Shown: positions 35,284 to 45,971 of the stretch, piece after piece | Numbering within the stretch: the stretch's first letter is position 1 | How the letters are laid out: every line of letters begins with the position of its first letter | NCBI GenBank assembly: GCA_030753265.1 | Contig: JASMCQ010000076.1 | Coordinates: 1-59,541, forward strand | DNA length: 59,541 nucleotides | Origin: Dehalococcoidia bacterium | GTDB taxonomy: Bacteria; Chloroflexota; Dehalococcoidia; UBA3495 | Direction of reading: 5' to 3' | Position numbers and translations under genes: made by a program | Notes under the pieces: model-generated | The model's database searches: none | Seen by the model: the letters and a program-made list of their open reading frames with translations, nothing else | Told to the model about the DNA's origin: nothing

Positions 35284-38208
35284 TCACGGCAAGGCGTCCC
35301 GCAGCACTTCCACCAGGTGCCGGGCCGCGCGCCCGGTGCCCTGCTCTATCTGCTGGCGGCAGGAGACACCCGACACTGCCACCTCCCAGTCGGCGCCCTT
35401 GGCGTTGACCGCCGGGAATAGCGCCTGTCCGCCGATCGCCATGGATATCTCGTAATGCTCCCTCTCGTATCCGAAGGACCCCGCCATCCCGCAGCAGCCC
35501 GCGTTCACCGCCTCCACCTGGTACCCGGACGGCAGGCTGAGGGCGCGTATCGAGCAGTCCATACCGGCCAGGGCCTTCTGGTGGCAATGGCCGTGGAACA
35601 GCACCTTCTTGGGCACGTCCCGAAACTCCAGATCCAACTCCCCCCGATCCTGAAGCATCATCAGGAACTCGTCAATCAAATACGAGTGCTCGGCCACCAT
35701 GCGTGACTTCTCATCTTTCAGGAAGTCCGGGTACTCGTCTCGAAGGGTAAGCAGGCAGCTTGGCTCGCAGCCGACTATTGGAACACCCTGGCTGGCGTAG
35801 CCGACAAGCAGGTCCACGTTGTAGCGGGCCTGGGTGGCCGCCTCACCCAGCAGGCCCTTGGAAATCATGGGCCGGCCGCAGCACCCGGCGTTGGCCAGCT
35901 CCACGCGGAATCCCGCCGCCTCCAGCAGTTCCACGGCGGCCCGGCCAACCTGAGGGTAGTTGTAGTTCATGAAAGTGTCATTGAACAACACCACTGTCCG
36001 CCCCCCCTCACGAAGGGGGTATACAGGGGGATTGCCCTTCCGTTGCGAGCTGAACCACTTGGGCAACGTCTCCCGGACAAAGGGCGGGAGCGACCGCTCG
36101 GGATGGACCCCCAGAACCCTCCCGGCGAACAGCTTGCCCAGGGGACTCCGGGCTACCCAGTTTGAGATAGGCGCAAACTTGCTGCCCATCCGGTTAACCC
36201 GGTTTATGTGGGCAAACACCTTGTTCCGCAGGGGCCGGCCGTTGGCCGTATAGTACCGGTCCAGAAACTCGTACTTGAGCTTGGCCATGTCCACCCCGGA
36301 GTCGCACTCCGCCTTGCAGGCCTTGCACTCCAGGCACAGGTCCATGGCCTCGAAAAGCCGCTCGCTGGTAATGGTCCCTTCCGGCAACCGGCCCGACAGC
36401 GCCGCCCGCAGCAGGTTGGCCCGGCCCCTGGTTGAATGCTCTTCGTCCCGGGTGGCCATGAACGAGGGGCACATCGAGCCGTCCAGCTTGCGGCAGGCGC
36501 CCATGCCGTTGCACATCTCCACCGCGCCGGCGTAGTTGGTATCCAGGGAAAAGTCCAGTTTGGTGGGAAAGGGCGCAGACCGGTAATCGGGGCCGAAGCG
36601 GAGGTTCTCCGTCATCGGCGGGCAGTCGATGATCTTGCCGGGATTCATGATCCCCTGGGGATCGAAGGTGTTCTTTACTTCCCGGAACATCTCGTAAATC
36701 TCCGGGCCGAACATCTTCTCGGTCCAAACACCGCGAACGATCCCGTCCCCGTGCTCGCCGCTCAGCGAGCCGCCAAACTCCCGCACCAGGTCACTGATCT
36801 CGTCGGCGATGGAAACCATGGTGCCGATGCCCTGGGAGTCTTTGAGGCTGACCAGCGGTCGGACGTGGAGACAGCCGACGCTGGCATGGCCGTAGTAGGC
36901 CGCCTCGGTCCCATGGTTGCGAACAATCTCATCGAACCGGCGCACGAACTCCCCCAGGTTCTCCGGGTCCACCGCCGTGTCCTCCACAAAGGGAAGCGGT
37001 TTCGCGTCTCCATGGATGCTCATCAGCAGGCCCAGCCCGGCCCGGCGCAGATTCCACACATTGGCCTGGGCCGCCTTGTCCAGCATGTTGACGCACGCGT
37101 ACCCGAGGCGCCGGTGAGCCATGTCCTCCTTCAGCGCGTTCATCTTCGAGGTTAGCTCAGCCTCGGATTCACCGTAGAACTCCACCGCCAGCAGGGCGCC
37201 CGGGTCCCCTTCAATGAAGGACATCCCCCGGGAGTGGCCCAGCGACTCCCGGGACCGGTCCAGCAGTATTTTGTCCATGACTTCCACCGAAGATGGATCG
37301 TGCTTCAGAACCTCGCGGGTGGCCTCGCTGGCCTCCACGATGCCGGTGAAGTGCAGCACGGAAAGGGCGGTCATCGCCGGCCGGGGCACCAGGTTGACCT
37401 TCGCTTCGGTCACCACGCAAAGGGTGCCCTCCGAACCGACCACCATCCGGGATAGATTGAACGGGTCTTCGCTCAGAAACTCGTCCACGTTGTACCCGCT
37501 GACCCTCCGCATGATCTTCGGGTACCGGGCCACGATCTCTGCCAGGTTTTCCCGCGCTATCCGGTGCACGCCCCGGTAGATGTCCGATTCCAGGCCGGCG
37601 GCGCTGAGCTTGGATTCCAACGAGTGGGCTTCCAGGGGGCTGAAGTGACACTGGGTGGCGTCGGCCAGCACCACGTTCAGCTCTTTGACGTGGTCCAGGG
37701 TCTTGCCATAAATGACCGAGTGAGCGCCGCAGGTGTTGTTGCCAATGCCGCCGCCAACGCAGGCCCGGTTGGCGGTGGTAGGGTCGGGAGCGTAGTGGAG
37801 TCCCTGAGCCAGTATCTGTTTATTGAGCTGCTCCAGTACAATACCCGGCTGGACCCGCGCCCAGTGCTCCTCCCGGTTCACCTCCAGGAGTTTGTTGAGG
37901 TACTTGCTGAAGTCCACCACGATGGCGTGGTTGACCGTCTGCCCGGCCAGCGCGGTTCCTCCGCCACGAGGCAGCACCGGGACGCCGTTGGCCCGGGCCA
38001 GTTCCACCACTGCTACCACGTCCTCCACGCTGCGGGGAATGACCACCCCCACCGGCTCCATCTGGTAGATACTGGCGTCGGTGCTGTAGAGGATTCGGGA
38101 GAACTTATCGAAGCGTACCTCCCCGGACACCCTTCGCCGCAACTCTTGGGCCAACTCCTCACGCTCTTTGCCCCGTATCCGGGCCGCCGCCGAGGTTGCC
38201 AGTGCCAT
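35284..38208 (-). CDS. Fused FAD-linked oxidase and Fe-S dehydrogenase (GlcD-GlcF / D-2-hydroxyacid dehydrogenase type)
   Basis: The 974-residue protein joins two units. Residues about 1-520 are a PCMH-type FAD-binding oxidase (LPRGGGTALAGQ near 80; ANRACVGGGIGNNTCG near 150). The rest is a ferredoxin-like segment (CNGMGACRKLDGSMCPSF, CLECKACKAECDSG) and two CCG domains (GCCGRPMISKG, HGHCHQKAL, GCCGMAGSFGYE) as in GlcF. Such enzymes oxidise D-lactate, glycolate or D-2-hydroxyglutarate and pass electrons to quinone or other carriers. The exact substrate is unknown. It stands alone on the minus strand. Confidence 0.92.
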   Translation of the reverse strand: MALATSAAARIRGKEREELAQELRRRVSGEVRFDKFSRILYSTDASIYQMEPVGVVIPRSVEDVVAVVELARANGVPVLPRGGGTALAGQTVNHAIVVDFSKYLNKLLEVNREEHWARVQPGIVLEQLNKQILAQGLHYAPDPTTANRACVGGGIGNNTCGAHSVIYGKTLDHVKELNVVLADATQCHFSPLEAHSLESKLSAAGLESDIYRGVHRIARENLAEIVARYPKIMRRVSGYNVDEFLSEDPFNLSRMVVGSEGTLCVVTEAKVNLVPRPAMTALSVLHFTGIVEASEATREVLKHDPSSVEVMDKILLDRSRESLGHSRGMSFIEGDPGALLAVEFYGESEAELTSKMNALKEDMAHRRLGYACVNMLDKAAQANVWNLRRAGLGLLMSIHGDAKPLPFVEDTAVDPENLGEFVRRFDEIVRNHGTEAAYYGHASVGCLHVRPLVSLKDSQGIGTMVSIADEISDLVREFGGSLSGEHGDGIVRGVWTEKMFGPEIYEMFREVKNTFDPQGIMNPGKIIDCPPMTENLRFGPDYRSAPFPTKLDFSLDTNYAGAVEMCNGMGACRKLDGSMCPSFMATRDEEHSTRGRANLLRAALSGRLPEGTITSERLFEAMDLCLECKACKAECDSGVDMAKLKYEFLDRYYTANGRPLRNKVFAHINRVNRMGSKFAPISNWVARSPLGKLFAGRVLGVHPERSLPPFVRETLPKWFSSQRKGNPPVYPLREGGRTVVLFNDTFMNYNYPQVGRAAVELLEAAGFRVELANAGCCGRPMISKGLLGEAATQARYNVDLLVGYASQGVPIVGCEPSCLLTLRDEYPDFLKDEKSRMVAEHSYLIDEFLMMLQDRGELDLEFRDVPKKVLFHGHCHQKALAGMDCSIRALSLPSGYQVEAVNAGCCGMAGSFGYEREHYEISMAIGGQALFPAVNAKGADWEVAVSGVSCRQQIEQGTGRAARHLVEVLRDALP

Positions 38209-38383
38209 GTCGTATTCTCCACTAAACCTTAGCGCTCAGCCATTAGCTGGTAGCAGTCAGCTTATCTCAATCGATGGTGCGGCTTCAACCGAGCCCAATA
38301 CCCACCTCGCCCAGCCCCGGCGCAGCATTGTGACGGGTCTCACGCCGATGATAGACTGGCGCCACCCACCAAGGAGGTGTCAA

Positions 38384-39382
38384 ATGGTCAACCAGGCACC
38401 CCGCCCGGAAACCATCGATAAGCTCGCGCGCGGCGTCTACCCGGCCTTTGCGATGCTGGCCGGGATGCAGCTTGACCTGTTTACGCCCCTCAAGGATGGA
38501 CCGAAGACCGCCGGGGAGATTGCCGAGGCGATCGGCGTCGGTTCGGCGAAACTCCGGCCCTTGCTCTACGCTCTGGTGGTTGCCGGTTTGCTGACAGTGG
38601 AAGAAGGCTTGTTTTCCAATACCCTGGAAACCGCTCATTTCCTGGTCCGGGGCAGATCGGCTTACATGGGCGGCAGGCATGAATCTATGGTTGAGACGTG
38701 GAACGCGGTGCTCAAGACAGCCGAGTCGGTCCGCACCGGCTCGGCTCAGGCTAAGATCGACTTCTCAGCTTTGTCGCCGGAAGAAGTGAAAACAAACCGG
38801 GGACGCAGGCACCTCGATACGATGGCCGCAGGGCGGGACCTGGTAACGAGGTATGATTTCTCGTCCTATCGCACCCTGCTGGATGTCGGGGGAGGCTCGG
38901 GGGGCCTTGCCATCGCGATCACCGAGGCCCATCCCGGTATCCGGGCGACCGTGGCCGATCTGCCCAATGTGGTTCCGGTCACTCAATATTTCGTGGAGGA
39001 AGCAGGCACCACCGAAAGGGTCCGGGCAGTTGCAGCCGACATCCTCGAAGGCTTGGCCACGGGTCCCTACGACGTTGCGGTCTTGAGGAACTTCATTCAA
39101 GTATTGTCAGTCTGTCAGGCGCGCGTTGCCCTCCGTAACATCAACCAGGCTATCAAAGCCGGTGGCTCTATCTATATATTGGGGTCGATTATTGCCGATT
39201 CGCGGATCTTTCCCCCGGAAACGGTTGCATCCAACCTGTACTTCCTGAATATCTACGACGGAGGCCAGGCTTACACCGAAGGAGAGTATCGCGGCTGGCT
39301 GACCGAAGCGGGATTTGAGGACATCGAGCGCGTCGTTCTACCCGGCGCCACCAGCATTATGAGGGCCCGGAAGCCGGCTTAA
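38384..39382 (+). CDS. SAM-dependent O-methyltransferase
   Basis: The 332-residue protein has an N-terminal winged-helix dimerisation domain (about 1-90) and a class I methyltransferase domain with the SAM motif LDVGGGSGG (166-174). It resembles hydroxyneurosporene and plant-type O-methyltransferases. The start at 38384 has a perfect AAGGAGGT 5 nt upstream; an upstream extension of 72 codons has no family character. It belongs to no clear operon. Confidence 0.88.
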   Translation: MVNQAPRPETIDKLARGVYPAFAMLAGMQLDLFTPLKDGPKTAGEIAEAIGVGSAKLRPLLYALVVAGLLTVEEGLFSNTLETAHFLVRGRSAYMGGRHESMVETWNAVLKTAESVRTGSAQAKIDFSALSPEEVKTNRGRRHLDTMAAGRDLVTRYDFSSYRTLLDVGGGSGGLAIAITEAHPGIRATVADLPNVVPVTQYFVEEAGTTERVRAVAADILEGLATGPYDVAVLRNFIQVLSVCQARVALRNINQAIKAGGSIYILGSIIADSRIFPPETVASNLYFLNIYDGGQAYTEGEYRGWLTEAGFEDIERVVLPGATSIMRARKPA

Positions 39383-39868
39383 CGTGCACAAGTCCTTAGT
39401 CTCGACCTAAGTTGTACGGCTCCCCTCTCCCGTGGGAGAGGGGTTTGGGGGTGAGGGCTGCCCACCATCGCCGCCACGTTGTCGCAGGCATCGCCCCAAT
39501 GCTAAACTGGTGACAAGCGCGGTTGCCGGAGACTTCGGCGCGTGCTCGTAGCCCGGTGGGCGCGCTCCAAGGTTGGCGAGAGGGGGTTTATGCCAGACTG
39601 TATGAAACCCCTGCGATAAGAACCGCGCCTCGGCGCAACAGCTCGAAACACCACTAGCTGCGACCGAGACGGCTCTGCTTTCAAAAGCGTCTTGTATGGT
39701 TCGCACAGCAATATTTCGAGTATTATTCGGATCGGCATAAACAATGTTAAGCCGCATACGCCAGCAGAGATGGTGACCCTATCGCCAATGGTCAGGACAT
39801 TCTGCAGCGTATCTATATCGAGCATAAAGATGCGGACGACGTAGGAAGTTTCCCTGAGGAGACAGCCG
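39383..39868. other. Intergenic region with a family C repeat
   Basis: About 490 nt without a recognised gene. A family C hairpin is at 39422-39458. The remaining sequence is less GC-rich than average and shows no RNA gene that I can identify. Confidence 0.4.
39422..39458. repeat. Palindromic intergenic repeat, family C
   Basis: CCCCTCTCCC-GT-GGGAGAGGGG is a 10-bp perfect hairpin followed by GGTGAGGG. The same core and flank occur at 52236-52300. It may also terminate the methyltransferase gene. Confidence 0.6.
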
Positions 39869-40654
39869 TTGGACATGTCATTGCAACGCGAACTCAGCCA
39901 GCTACTGGCCACACTGAGGCGCGAGGGGCGGCAGGTAAGTGGTCTTGAACCGCAGCTAGTGCCGCCGGACAAGGCAACTGCGTATAATGTCGCCCAGATG
40001 GTAGCCGAAGAGTTGGGCTGGGCGGTTGCTGGCTGGAAGATCGCCGCGGTGAAGCGAGAAATGCAGGAGGCCCTGCGTACCGATTCGCCGATCTACGGCC
40101 GGGTCTTCGCACCGATGGTCAAAGCCTCCCCGCTCAGGGTGGCACATTCCACGCTTTGCAGCCCGATACCGGAGGTCGAGTATCAGGTACGGCTGGGCGT
40201 CGACCTCCCACCCCGCGACGAACCTTACACGGAGGCGGAGGTTGGCGATGCGATCGCTTCGTTGCACCCGGGTGTCGAACTCGCAGAATGCCGGTTCGTC
40301 CACGACGCTGCATTTCCGCCCCTCGAAGCCATTCTCGCCGACGGCGCGGGCGCGAGCACGATAGTCTATGGTCCCCCGATCGAAGATTGGAGGATGCGTG
40401 ACATTGCGGGTCAAGAAGTAGTATTGCTCTGCAACGGCAAGCCGCGTCGACAGGGCACGGCGGCCGCCGCGCTCGACCACCCCATACGACCACTTGTCTG
40501 GCTCGCGAACGAAATGTCGCGTTCGGGCATTGGACTGAAGGCTGGGCAAATGATTAGTACCGGCACACTCACCGGCATGCTGGCGCCGAAGCCAAGCGAG
40601 ACCTACGTCGCCGATTTTGGACCCCTCGGGACCATTTCGGTGACATTTACGTGA
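39869..40654 (+). CDS. 2-keto-4-pentenoate hydratase-like protein
   Basis: The 261-residue protein is of the FAH/MhpD fold (hydratase/decarboxylase of meta-cleavage pathways). EVEYQVRLGVDLP carries the metal-binding glutamates, and GWKIAAVKREMQ, PGVELAECRF and GQMISTGTLTGM fit MhpD-type hydratases. The TTG start is preferred because GAGGAG lies 7 nt upstream; an ATG two codons later is possible. The neighbouring DNA is less GC-rich than average. Confidence 0.85.
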   Translation: MDMSLQRELSQLLATLRREGRQVSGLEPQLVPPDKATAYNVAQMVAEELGWAVAGWKIAAVKREMQEALRTDSPIYGRVFAPMVKASPLRVAHSTLCSPIPEVEYQVRLGVDLPPRDEPYTEAEVGDAIASLHPGVELAECRFVHDAAFPPLEAILADGAGASTIVYGPPIEDWRMRDIAGQEVVLLCNGKPRRQGTAAAALDHPIRPLVWLANEMSRSGIGLKAGQMISTGTLTGMLAPKPSETYVADFGPLGTISVTFT

Positions 40655-40898
40655 ACCAACCAATGTTCGGCCTGCTCCGTCAGCGTTCTGGTTTCGTATC
40701 GCTCAGGGATCAAACGGAAGGGATGTGGATCAGGTGCTACGGTCTGATTCAATGCATTGGCCTAATAAGCAGGTCAACGCGCCTGCCAAAAGGCTACGCC
40801 TTTCGGTTCCCTCAGCGCCTCGCGCTACGGCGGCGCGTTACCTAAACCGTTAGGCCGACGTAAGAACAAGAGCGGTCGTATCGCAGGACACAAACGTC

Positions 40899-41642
40899 AT
40901 GAGCACGAACGTTGCGAAACCCGCTAAGGTGGCGATCATCGGCGCCAGCGGTACCTACGGCAAGGGGATCCTCGCCCGGGCCGAGGAGATTGGTGTCGAG
41001 GCGGTGGTGGTCACGCGGTCGCCGCACAAGTTCAAAGACGTGAAGCCGACGACTACGGTGGTCGAGGCGCAACTAGATGAACAAGAGAAGCTGAAGAAGG
41101 CGTTTACGGGCTGCGACGGTGTCATCTCGGCGCTCGGCGACGACAGGAAGAAGCGCCCGAAGACGCACAACCTCCCGCACGTTTGGAACGCCATGAAGGC
41201 TGCCAGCGTGACAAAATTCATCGGCATGGGTTCCGGACTGATGATGATGCCGGGAGAGAAGCCTGGGGGTTTTCAGCGCACCGTTCGCCCCCTGCTGAGC
41301 GTGCTGAAGCGCTTTGGTGTCGACCTGCTGGAACAGAACGAGTGGGAGCGCGACAGTCTGCTCATGGGCAAGAACAGCGCGGATGGCATCACGTGGGTGC
41401 TCACCAGACCGGTGAAGGCGACCAAGACGCCCTTTGTCGGGGCCCGAGTGCATAAGGATAGGCGCGGCCCGTTGAAATGTTCGATCTACGACCATGGCGA
41501 CTTTTGCTTGTACTGCGTGGCGTCAAGCGAGTGGCAAGCTTGCACCGCATGTAAGTTCCGGGCCGCAGCCCAAGAAGAAGTAGGACCCCGCGAATGGTCC
41601 ATTTTCCTTGTCTTGTCGCCGAGGCCTCGGCATGCCATATAA
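40899..41642 (+). CDS. NAD(P)-binding (atypical SDR) oxidoreductase
   Basis: The 247-residue protein begins with a Rossmann motif (KVAIIGASGTYGKGI, residues 9-23) and continues as an NmrA/atypical SDR type NAD(P)H-binding protein (GCDGVISALGDD, KFIGMGSGLMMM, TWVLTRPVKAT). The last 40 or so residues (QACTACKFRAAAQEEVG) do not look like the family, so the 3' end may have been altered or simply be divergent. No operon partner is evident. Confidence 0.75.
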   Translation: MSTNVAKPAKVAIIGASGTYGKGILARAEEIGVEAVVVTRSPHKFKDVKPTTTVVEAQLDEQEKLKKAFTGCDGVISALGDDRKKRPKTHNLPHVWNAMKAASVTKFIGMGSGLMMMPGEKPGGFQRTVRPLLSVLKRFGVDLLEQNEWERDSLLMGKNSADGITWVLTRPVKATKTPFVGARVHKDRRGPLKCSIYDHGDFCLYCVASSEWQACTACKFRAAAQEEVGPREWSIFLVLSPRPRHAI

Positions 41643-41920
41643 CGTTGGTTTGCGGCTGACGGATTTGAGTTGTTACGCTGCGTGTTCGCACCCGGCCATC
41701 GCCCGGCCGTTCGTGAGTGGTCCCGGGTTTTTCACTATTCCTCCAGCGGCCATAAACGGTCACCGAACACAGGCAACCTGATGAGAAATCGAGCCGACAC
41801 AGACGCCACCAAGCCCAGAGAACAAGAACGTAATATCTCCGTGCCTCCGTGCCTCCGTGCCTCCGTGCCTCTGTGCCTCTGTGCCTCAGTGGCTCATAAG
41901 GTTAGGGGGGAGGACCACCC
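41643..41920. other. Intergenic region with an 8-bp tandem repeat
   Basis: About 280 nt without a gene, containing the seven-unit tandem repeat (41836-41891). A plausible ribosome site (GGGGAGG) lies before the dehydrogenase start at 41921. Confidence 0.5.
41836..41891. repeat. Tandem repeat of 8 bp, seven units
   Basis: The units are TCTCCGTG, CCTCCGTG (three copies), CCTCTGTG (two copies) and CCTCAGTG, without gaps. They lie 30 nt upstream of a dehydrogenase gene. Confidence 0.9.
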
Positions 41921-42832
41921 ATGCCATCGCTAAAGATCGGCTTTATCGGCCTGGGCCGGATGGGCCTGCCCATGTCTTATCGCCTGCTCGCGGCCGGCTT
42001 CGACCTGACGGTCCACAACCGTAGTCAGGGCAAGGTGCGCCAGATCGCCGGGGCGGGCGCCCACCCGGCCGAGTCCGCCGACCAGGTCGTGCGCGAAACG
42101 GACATCGTCCTCGCCTGCCTGCCCGATGTCGCCACGGTGGAGCGAGTCTTTCTGGGTGAGGACGGCATCGTGGCCAGCGCCCGGCCCGGCCAGATACTGG
42201 TGGACCACAGTACCGTTGGCCTGGACCAGTCGAAGACCTGCGCCGCCGCCGCTGGGGAAAAGGGCGCCCTATTTCTCGACGCCCCGATCAGCGGCGGCAC
42301 CGAGCGGGCCGGGGACGGCACACTTACCATCATGGCGGGCGGGCCTGCTGAAGCCTTTCGACGGGCGCTGCCCTCTTTCCAAGCCATGGGAACGACCGTG
42401 CGTCACATGGGGCCGGCGGGCACCGGCACCGTGGCCAAGCTGGTCAACCAGCTTCTGGTGGGCATCCACTCCGTGGCCGCGGCGGAGGCGATGCTCCTAG
42501 CCGCCAAATCGGGGGCCGATCCTGCGCTGGTTTTCGAGGTGGTCAACTCCGGTTGGGGGCAGAGCTTCATGCTGGCCCGAAACGCCCCGGTGATGCTGGA
42601 CCGCAGCTTCGACGACGCCCGCGCCCCGCTGCGGACGCTGCTCAAAGACCTCCTCTTGATTCAAGAACTGGTCCGGAAGCTGGACGCGCCGACTCCGGGC
42701 GCCGACCTGGCCTTTCGGCTATTCTCGGAGGCGGCCGCGGCGGGCCTGGGCGACCTGGACGGCCCGGCCGTCGTGCTCCCCATGGAGGAGCGGGCGGGCT
42801 GCCGGATTGAACGAGTACCGTCCCGCGAGTAA
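41921..42832 (+). CDS. 3-hydroxyisobutyrate dehydrogenase-family protein
   Basis: The 303-residue beta-hydroxyacid dehydrogenase has an NAD(P)-binding motif IGFIGLGRMGLPMS (6-19), the substrate-binding signature DAPISGGTERA (120-130) and the catalytic lysine in GTVAKLVNQLLVG (Lys173). It oxidises beta-hydroxy acids such as 3-hydroxyisobutyrate or tartronate semialdehyde reduction products; the specific substrate is unknown. Confidence 0.93.
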   Translation: MPSLKIGFIGLGRMGLPMSYRLLAAGFDLTVHNRSQGKVRQIAGAGAHPAESADQVVRETDIVLACLPDVATVERVFLGEDGIVASARPGQILVDHSTVGLDQSKTCAAAAGEKGALFLDAPISGGTERAGDGTLTIMAGGPAEAFRRALPSFQAMGTTVRHMGPAGTGTVAKLVNQLLVGIHSVAAAEAMLLAAKSGADPALVFEVVNSGWGQSFMLARNAPVMLDRSFDDARAPLRTLLKDLLLIQELVRKLDAPTPGADLAFRLFSEAAAAGLGDLDGPAVVLPMEERAGCRIERVPSRE

Positions 42833-42942
42833 TCGTCTCGAAACCGCGGGCTCCGTTTCGGTCATATGACCACACCTCCGTGCCACGACCCCCCCGGCGA
42901 TGCTAGAATGATTGTCGAACAAATAATCACAGGTGCTGTTTA

Positions 42943-45879
42943 ATGCCCCAGGAATTCATATACGTCAAAGGCGCCAGGGAGCACAACCTCAAGAACATCG
43001 ACGTGGCCATCCCCCGGGAGAAGCTGGTCGTCATCACCGGAGTTTCCGGGTCAGGCAAGAGTTCCCTGGCCTTCGATACCATCTACGCCGAAGGGCAGCG
43101 GCGCTACGTCGAGTCCCTATCCGCCTACGCCCGCCAGTTCCTAGGCCGCATGGACAAGCCCGACGTCGATTACATCGAGGGGCTCTCTCCGGCCATATCC
43201 ATCGACCAAAAGGGCGTCTCCCACAACCCTCGCTCCACCGTGGGCACCGTTACCGAAGTCTACGACTACCTGCGGCTGCTCTTCGCCAGGGTGGGCCGGC
43301 CCCACTGCCCAAAATGCGGCCAGCCGGTGCAAAGACAGACCATCCAGCAGATCGCCGACTCCATCATGTCCCTCCCCGAGGGCAGCCGCATCATGCTGCT
43401 GGCTCCCAAGGTGCGCCGCAGGAAAGGCGAGCACAAGGATGTCTTCGAGGCCGCCCGCAAATCCGGCTTCGTCCGGGTCCGGGTCAACGGCACCGTGCAC
43501 CTGCTGGAGGAGCTTGGCGACCTGAACCTAGACAAGAAGAAGTGGCACTACATCGAGGTGGTGGTGGACCGGTTGATCGTCCGCCCGGAAACCGAGGTGA
43601 GCCGGGTGTCCGAGTCGGTGGAAGCGGCGCTACGGGAAGGAGATGGCGTCGTCCAGGTGGGCCGGGAGGGTGAGGAAGAGCTGGTCTTCTCCGAGCAGTT
43701 CGCCTGCGTCCAGTGCGGCACCAGCCTGTCGGAGATCGAGCCCCGCACCTTCAGCTTCAACAGCCCCCACGGCGCCTGTCCCGTGTGCACCGGCCTCGGA
43801 TACAAGCTCGAGGTCGACCCGGACCTGGTGATCTTCGACAAGAAACTGTCGCTGTTGGAAGGGGCCATAGCTCCCTGGAGCCGGGGCGGCACCTCCAGCA
43901 GCTGGTATCTGAGCCTGTTGGAGTCGGTGGCCGGGAGCCACGGTTTCTCGGCCAGTACGCCGGTCAAGGACCTGACCGAGAACCAGTTGAACATGGTCCT
44001 CTACGGCAACAAGTCCCGGAAAATCACCATCCGGCACAAAACCCAACATGGCCGCGTTTATAGCTGGAACACCACCTTCGAGGGGGTAATTTCCAACCTG
44101 GAACGCCGCTACCGGGACACTGAATCAGACTATACCCGAGGGGAAATTGAGCGCTACATGGCCGCCCGGCCCTGCAAAACCTGCGGCGGCAAGCGGCTCC
44201 GGCCCGAGGCGCTCGCCGTCAGCGTCTGCGGCTTGGGGATCATGGACGTGTGCGCCAAGAACATCGGCGAGGCCCTCAACTGGGTGCGCGAGATCGACCC
44301 CGACGCCCCCGGTGACCATCCGGAAGGCGCCCTGTCCCGCCGGGACAAGACCATCGGCAATCAAATCCTGAAGGAGATCGAAGGCCGGCTGCGCTTCCTG
44401 GCGAACATCGGCCTCGACTATGTAACCATGGCCCGCACGGCCCGGACCCTCTCCGGCGGTGAAGCCCAGCGGGTCCGCCTCGCCACCCAGATCGGCTCCG
44501 GGCTGACCGGTGTTCTGTACGTTTGCGACGAGCCGACCGTCGGACTGCACCCCCACGACGACCACCTGCTGATCGGCACCCTGATCCGGCTGCGCGACAT
44601 GGGCAACACCGTGATAGTGGTGGAGCACGACGAAGCGATGATGCGGGCCGCCGACTTCATCGCCGACCTGGGCCCCGGCGCCGGGGAGCACGGAGGGCAG
44701 ATCGTGGCCACCGGCACCATCGATGAGGTGATGCAGACGCCGGGGTCGCTGACGGGCCAATACCTCAGCGGAAAGAAGAAGGTGCCGATGCCGGAAGGGC
44801 GCCGTCCGGGAAACGGCTCCTTCTTGACCATCGCCGGCGCCCGCGAAAACAACCTGCGGAACATCGACGTGGAGTTCCCTCTTGGGCTCCTGGCCTGCAT
44901 TACCGGGGTCTCCGGCTCCGGCAAGAGTTCCCTGGTCTACGAGATCCTGTACAAGAAGCTGGCTCTGCTCATCAACCGGGCCAGAGACCTGCCCGGCGGC
45001 CACGACGACATTCTGGGAATCGAGAACATCGACAAAGTGGTGAACATCGACCAGTCACCCATCGGCCGGACCCCGCGCAGCAACCCGGCCACCTACACCG
45101 GGGCCTTCACGCCCATCCGGGAGCTGTTCGCCAACCTGCCCGAGGCCCGTATCCGGGGCTACCGGCCGGGCCGGTTTTCCTTCAACGTGAAGGGAGGCCG
45201 GTGCGAAGCTTGTCAGGGCGCGGGCTTCAATCAGATCGAGATGCAATTCCTCCCCGACGTCACCGTCCCCTGCGAGATTTGCCAGGGACGCCGCTACAAC
45301 CGGGAGGCCTTGGAGGTAACCCTCCGCGGCAAGAGCATCGCCGACGTGCTAAGCATGACCGTGGACCAGGGCCTGGAGTTCTTCTGGAATTTTCCACGCA
45401 TCAAGTCCAAGCTGGAGACCCTCCGGGACGTGGGCCTGGGCTACATCCGCCTGGGTCAACCGGCCACCACCCTCTCCGGCGGTGAGGCCCAACGGGTGAA
45501 GCTGTCCACCGAGCTATCCAAGCGGGCTACCGGCAGGACACTGTATCTGCTGGACGAACCGACCACCGGCCTCTCCTTCGAAGACTGCGCTGCCCTGCTG
45601 CGGGTGCTGCACCGCCTGGTGGACGCCGGCAACAGCATGTTTCTCATCGAGCACAACCTGGACATAATCAAGAACGCCGACTGGATCATCGACCTGGGCC
45701 CGGGAGCGGGGGACGAAGGAGGCCGGCTTATCGCCACCGGCACCCCAGAGCAACTGGCCGAGAATCCCGACTCTTTCACCGGCCAGTATCTGCGAAAGTT
45801 TCTCCCGGCGAAGGCGCCGGTGAAATCAAGAACGAAGGGGAAGGCGAAGGTGCCGGCGCCGGCCGCCGCGGGGAACTAG
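42943..45879 (+). CDS. uvrA: UvrABC system protein A
   Basis: This is the 978-residue damage-recognition ATPase of nucleotide excision repair. It has two ABC units. The first has GVSGSGKS (33-40), zinc fingers with CVQCGTSL and CPVCTG, and signature [16 protein letters not shown] with [13 protein letters not shown]. The second has [13 protein letters not shown], a zinc site CEACQGAG ... CEICQGRR, and [16 protein letters not shown] with [12 protein letters not shown]. Length is normal. It appears to be a single-gene unit; the start has weak ribosome site support but the conserved N-terminus begins here. Confidence 0.97.
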   Translation: MPQEFIYVKGAREHNLKNIDVAIPREKLVVITGVSGSGKSSLAFDTIYAEGQRRYVESLSAYARQFLGRMDKPDVDYIEGLSPAISIDQKGVSHNPRSTVGTVTEVYDYLRLLFARVGRPHCPKCGQPVQRQTIQQIADSIMSLPEGSRIMLLAPKVRRRKGEHKDVFEAARKSGFVRVRVNGTVHLLEELGDLNLDKKKWHYIEVVVDRLIVRPETEVSRVSESVEAALREGDGVVQVGREGEEELVFSEQFACVQCGTSLSEIEPRTFSFNSPHGACPVCTGLGYKLEVDPDLVIFDKKLSLLEGAIAPWSRGGTSSSWYLSLLESVAGSHGFSASTPVKDLTENQLNMVLYGNKSRKITIRHKTQHGRVYSWNTTFEGVISNLERRYRDTESDYTRGEIERYMAARPCKTCGGKRLRPEALAVSVCGLGIMDVCAKNIGEALNWVREIDPDAPGDHPEGALSRRDKTIGNQILKEIEGRLRFLANIGLDYVTMARTARTLSGGEAQRVRLATQIGSGLTGVLYVCDEPTVGLHPHDDHLLIGTLIRLRDMGNTVIVVEHDEAMMRAADFIADLGPGAGEHGGQIVATGTIDEVMQTPGSLTGQYLSGKKKVPMPEGRRPGNGSFLTIAGARENNLRNIDVEFPLGLLACITGVSGSGKSSLVYEILYKKLALLINRARDLPGGHDDILGIENIDKVVNIDQSPIGRTPRSNPATYTGAFTPIRELFANLPEARIRGYRPGRFSFNVKGGRCEACQGAGFNQIEMQFLPDVTVPCEICQGRRYNREALEVTLRGKSIADVLSMTVDQGLEFFWNFPRIKSKLETLRDVGLGYIRLGQPATTLSGGEAQRVKLSTELSKRATGRTLYLLDEPTTGLSFEDCAALLRVLHRLVDAGNSMFLIEHNLDIIKNADWIIDLGPGAGDEGGRLIATGTPEQLAENPDSFTGQYLRKFLPAKAPVKSRTKGKAKVPAPAAAGN

Positions 45880-45971
45880 CGCTCGCATTCATTTTTGTCA
45901 CAGCCTCGGCGGTTTGATAGAATGGTTCGATAGAATGATTGACGCAATTCCCAACCAACGGGAGGATACCG

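Noticed and set aside
42933..43673. Long frame overlapping uvrA in another phase
   Set aside because: A shadow of the GC-rich uvrA coding region; the uvrA frame has all family motifs.
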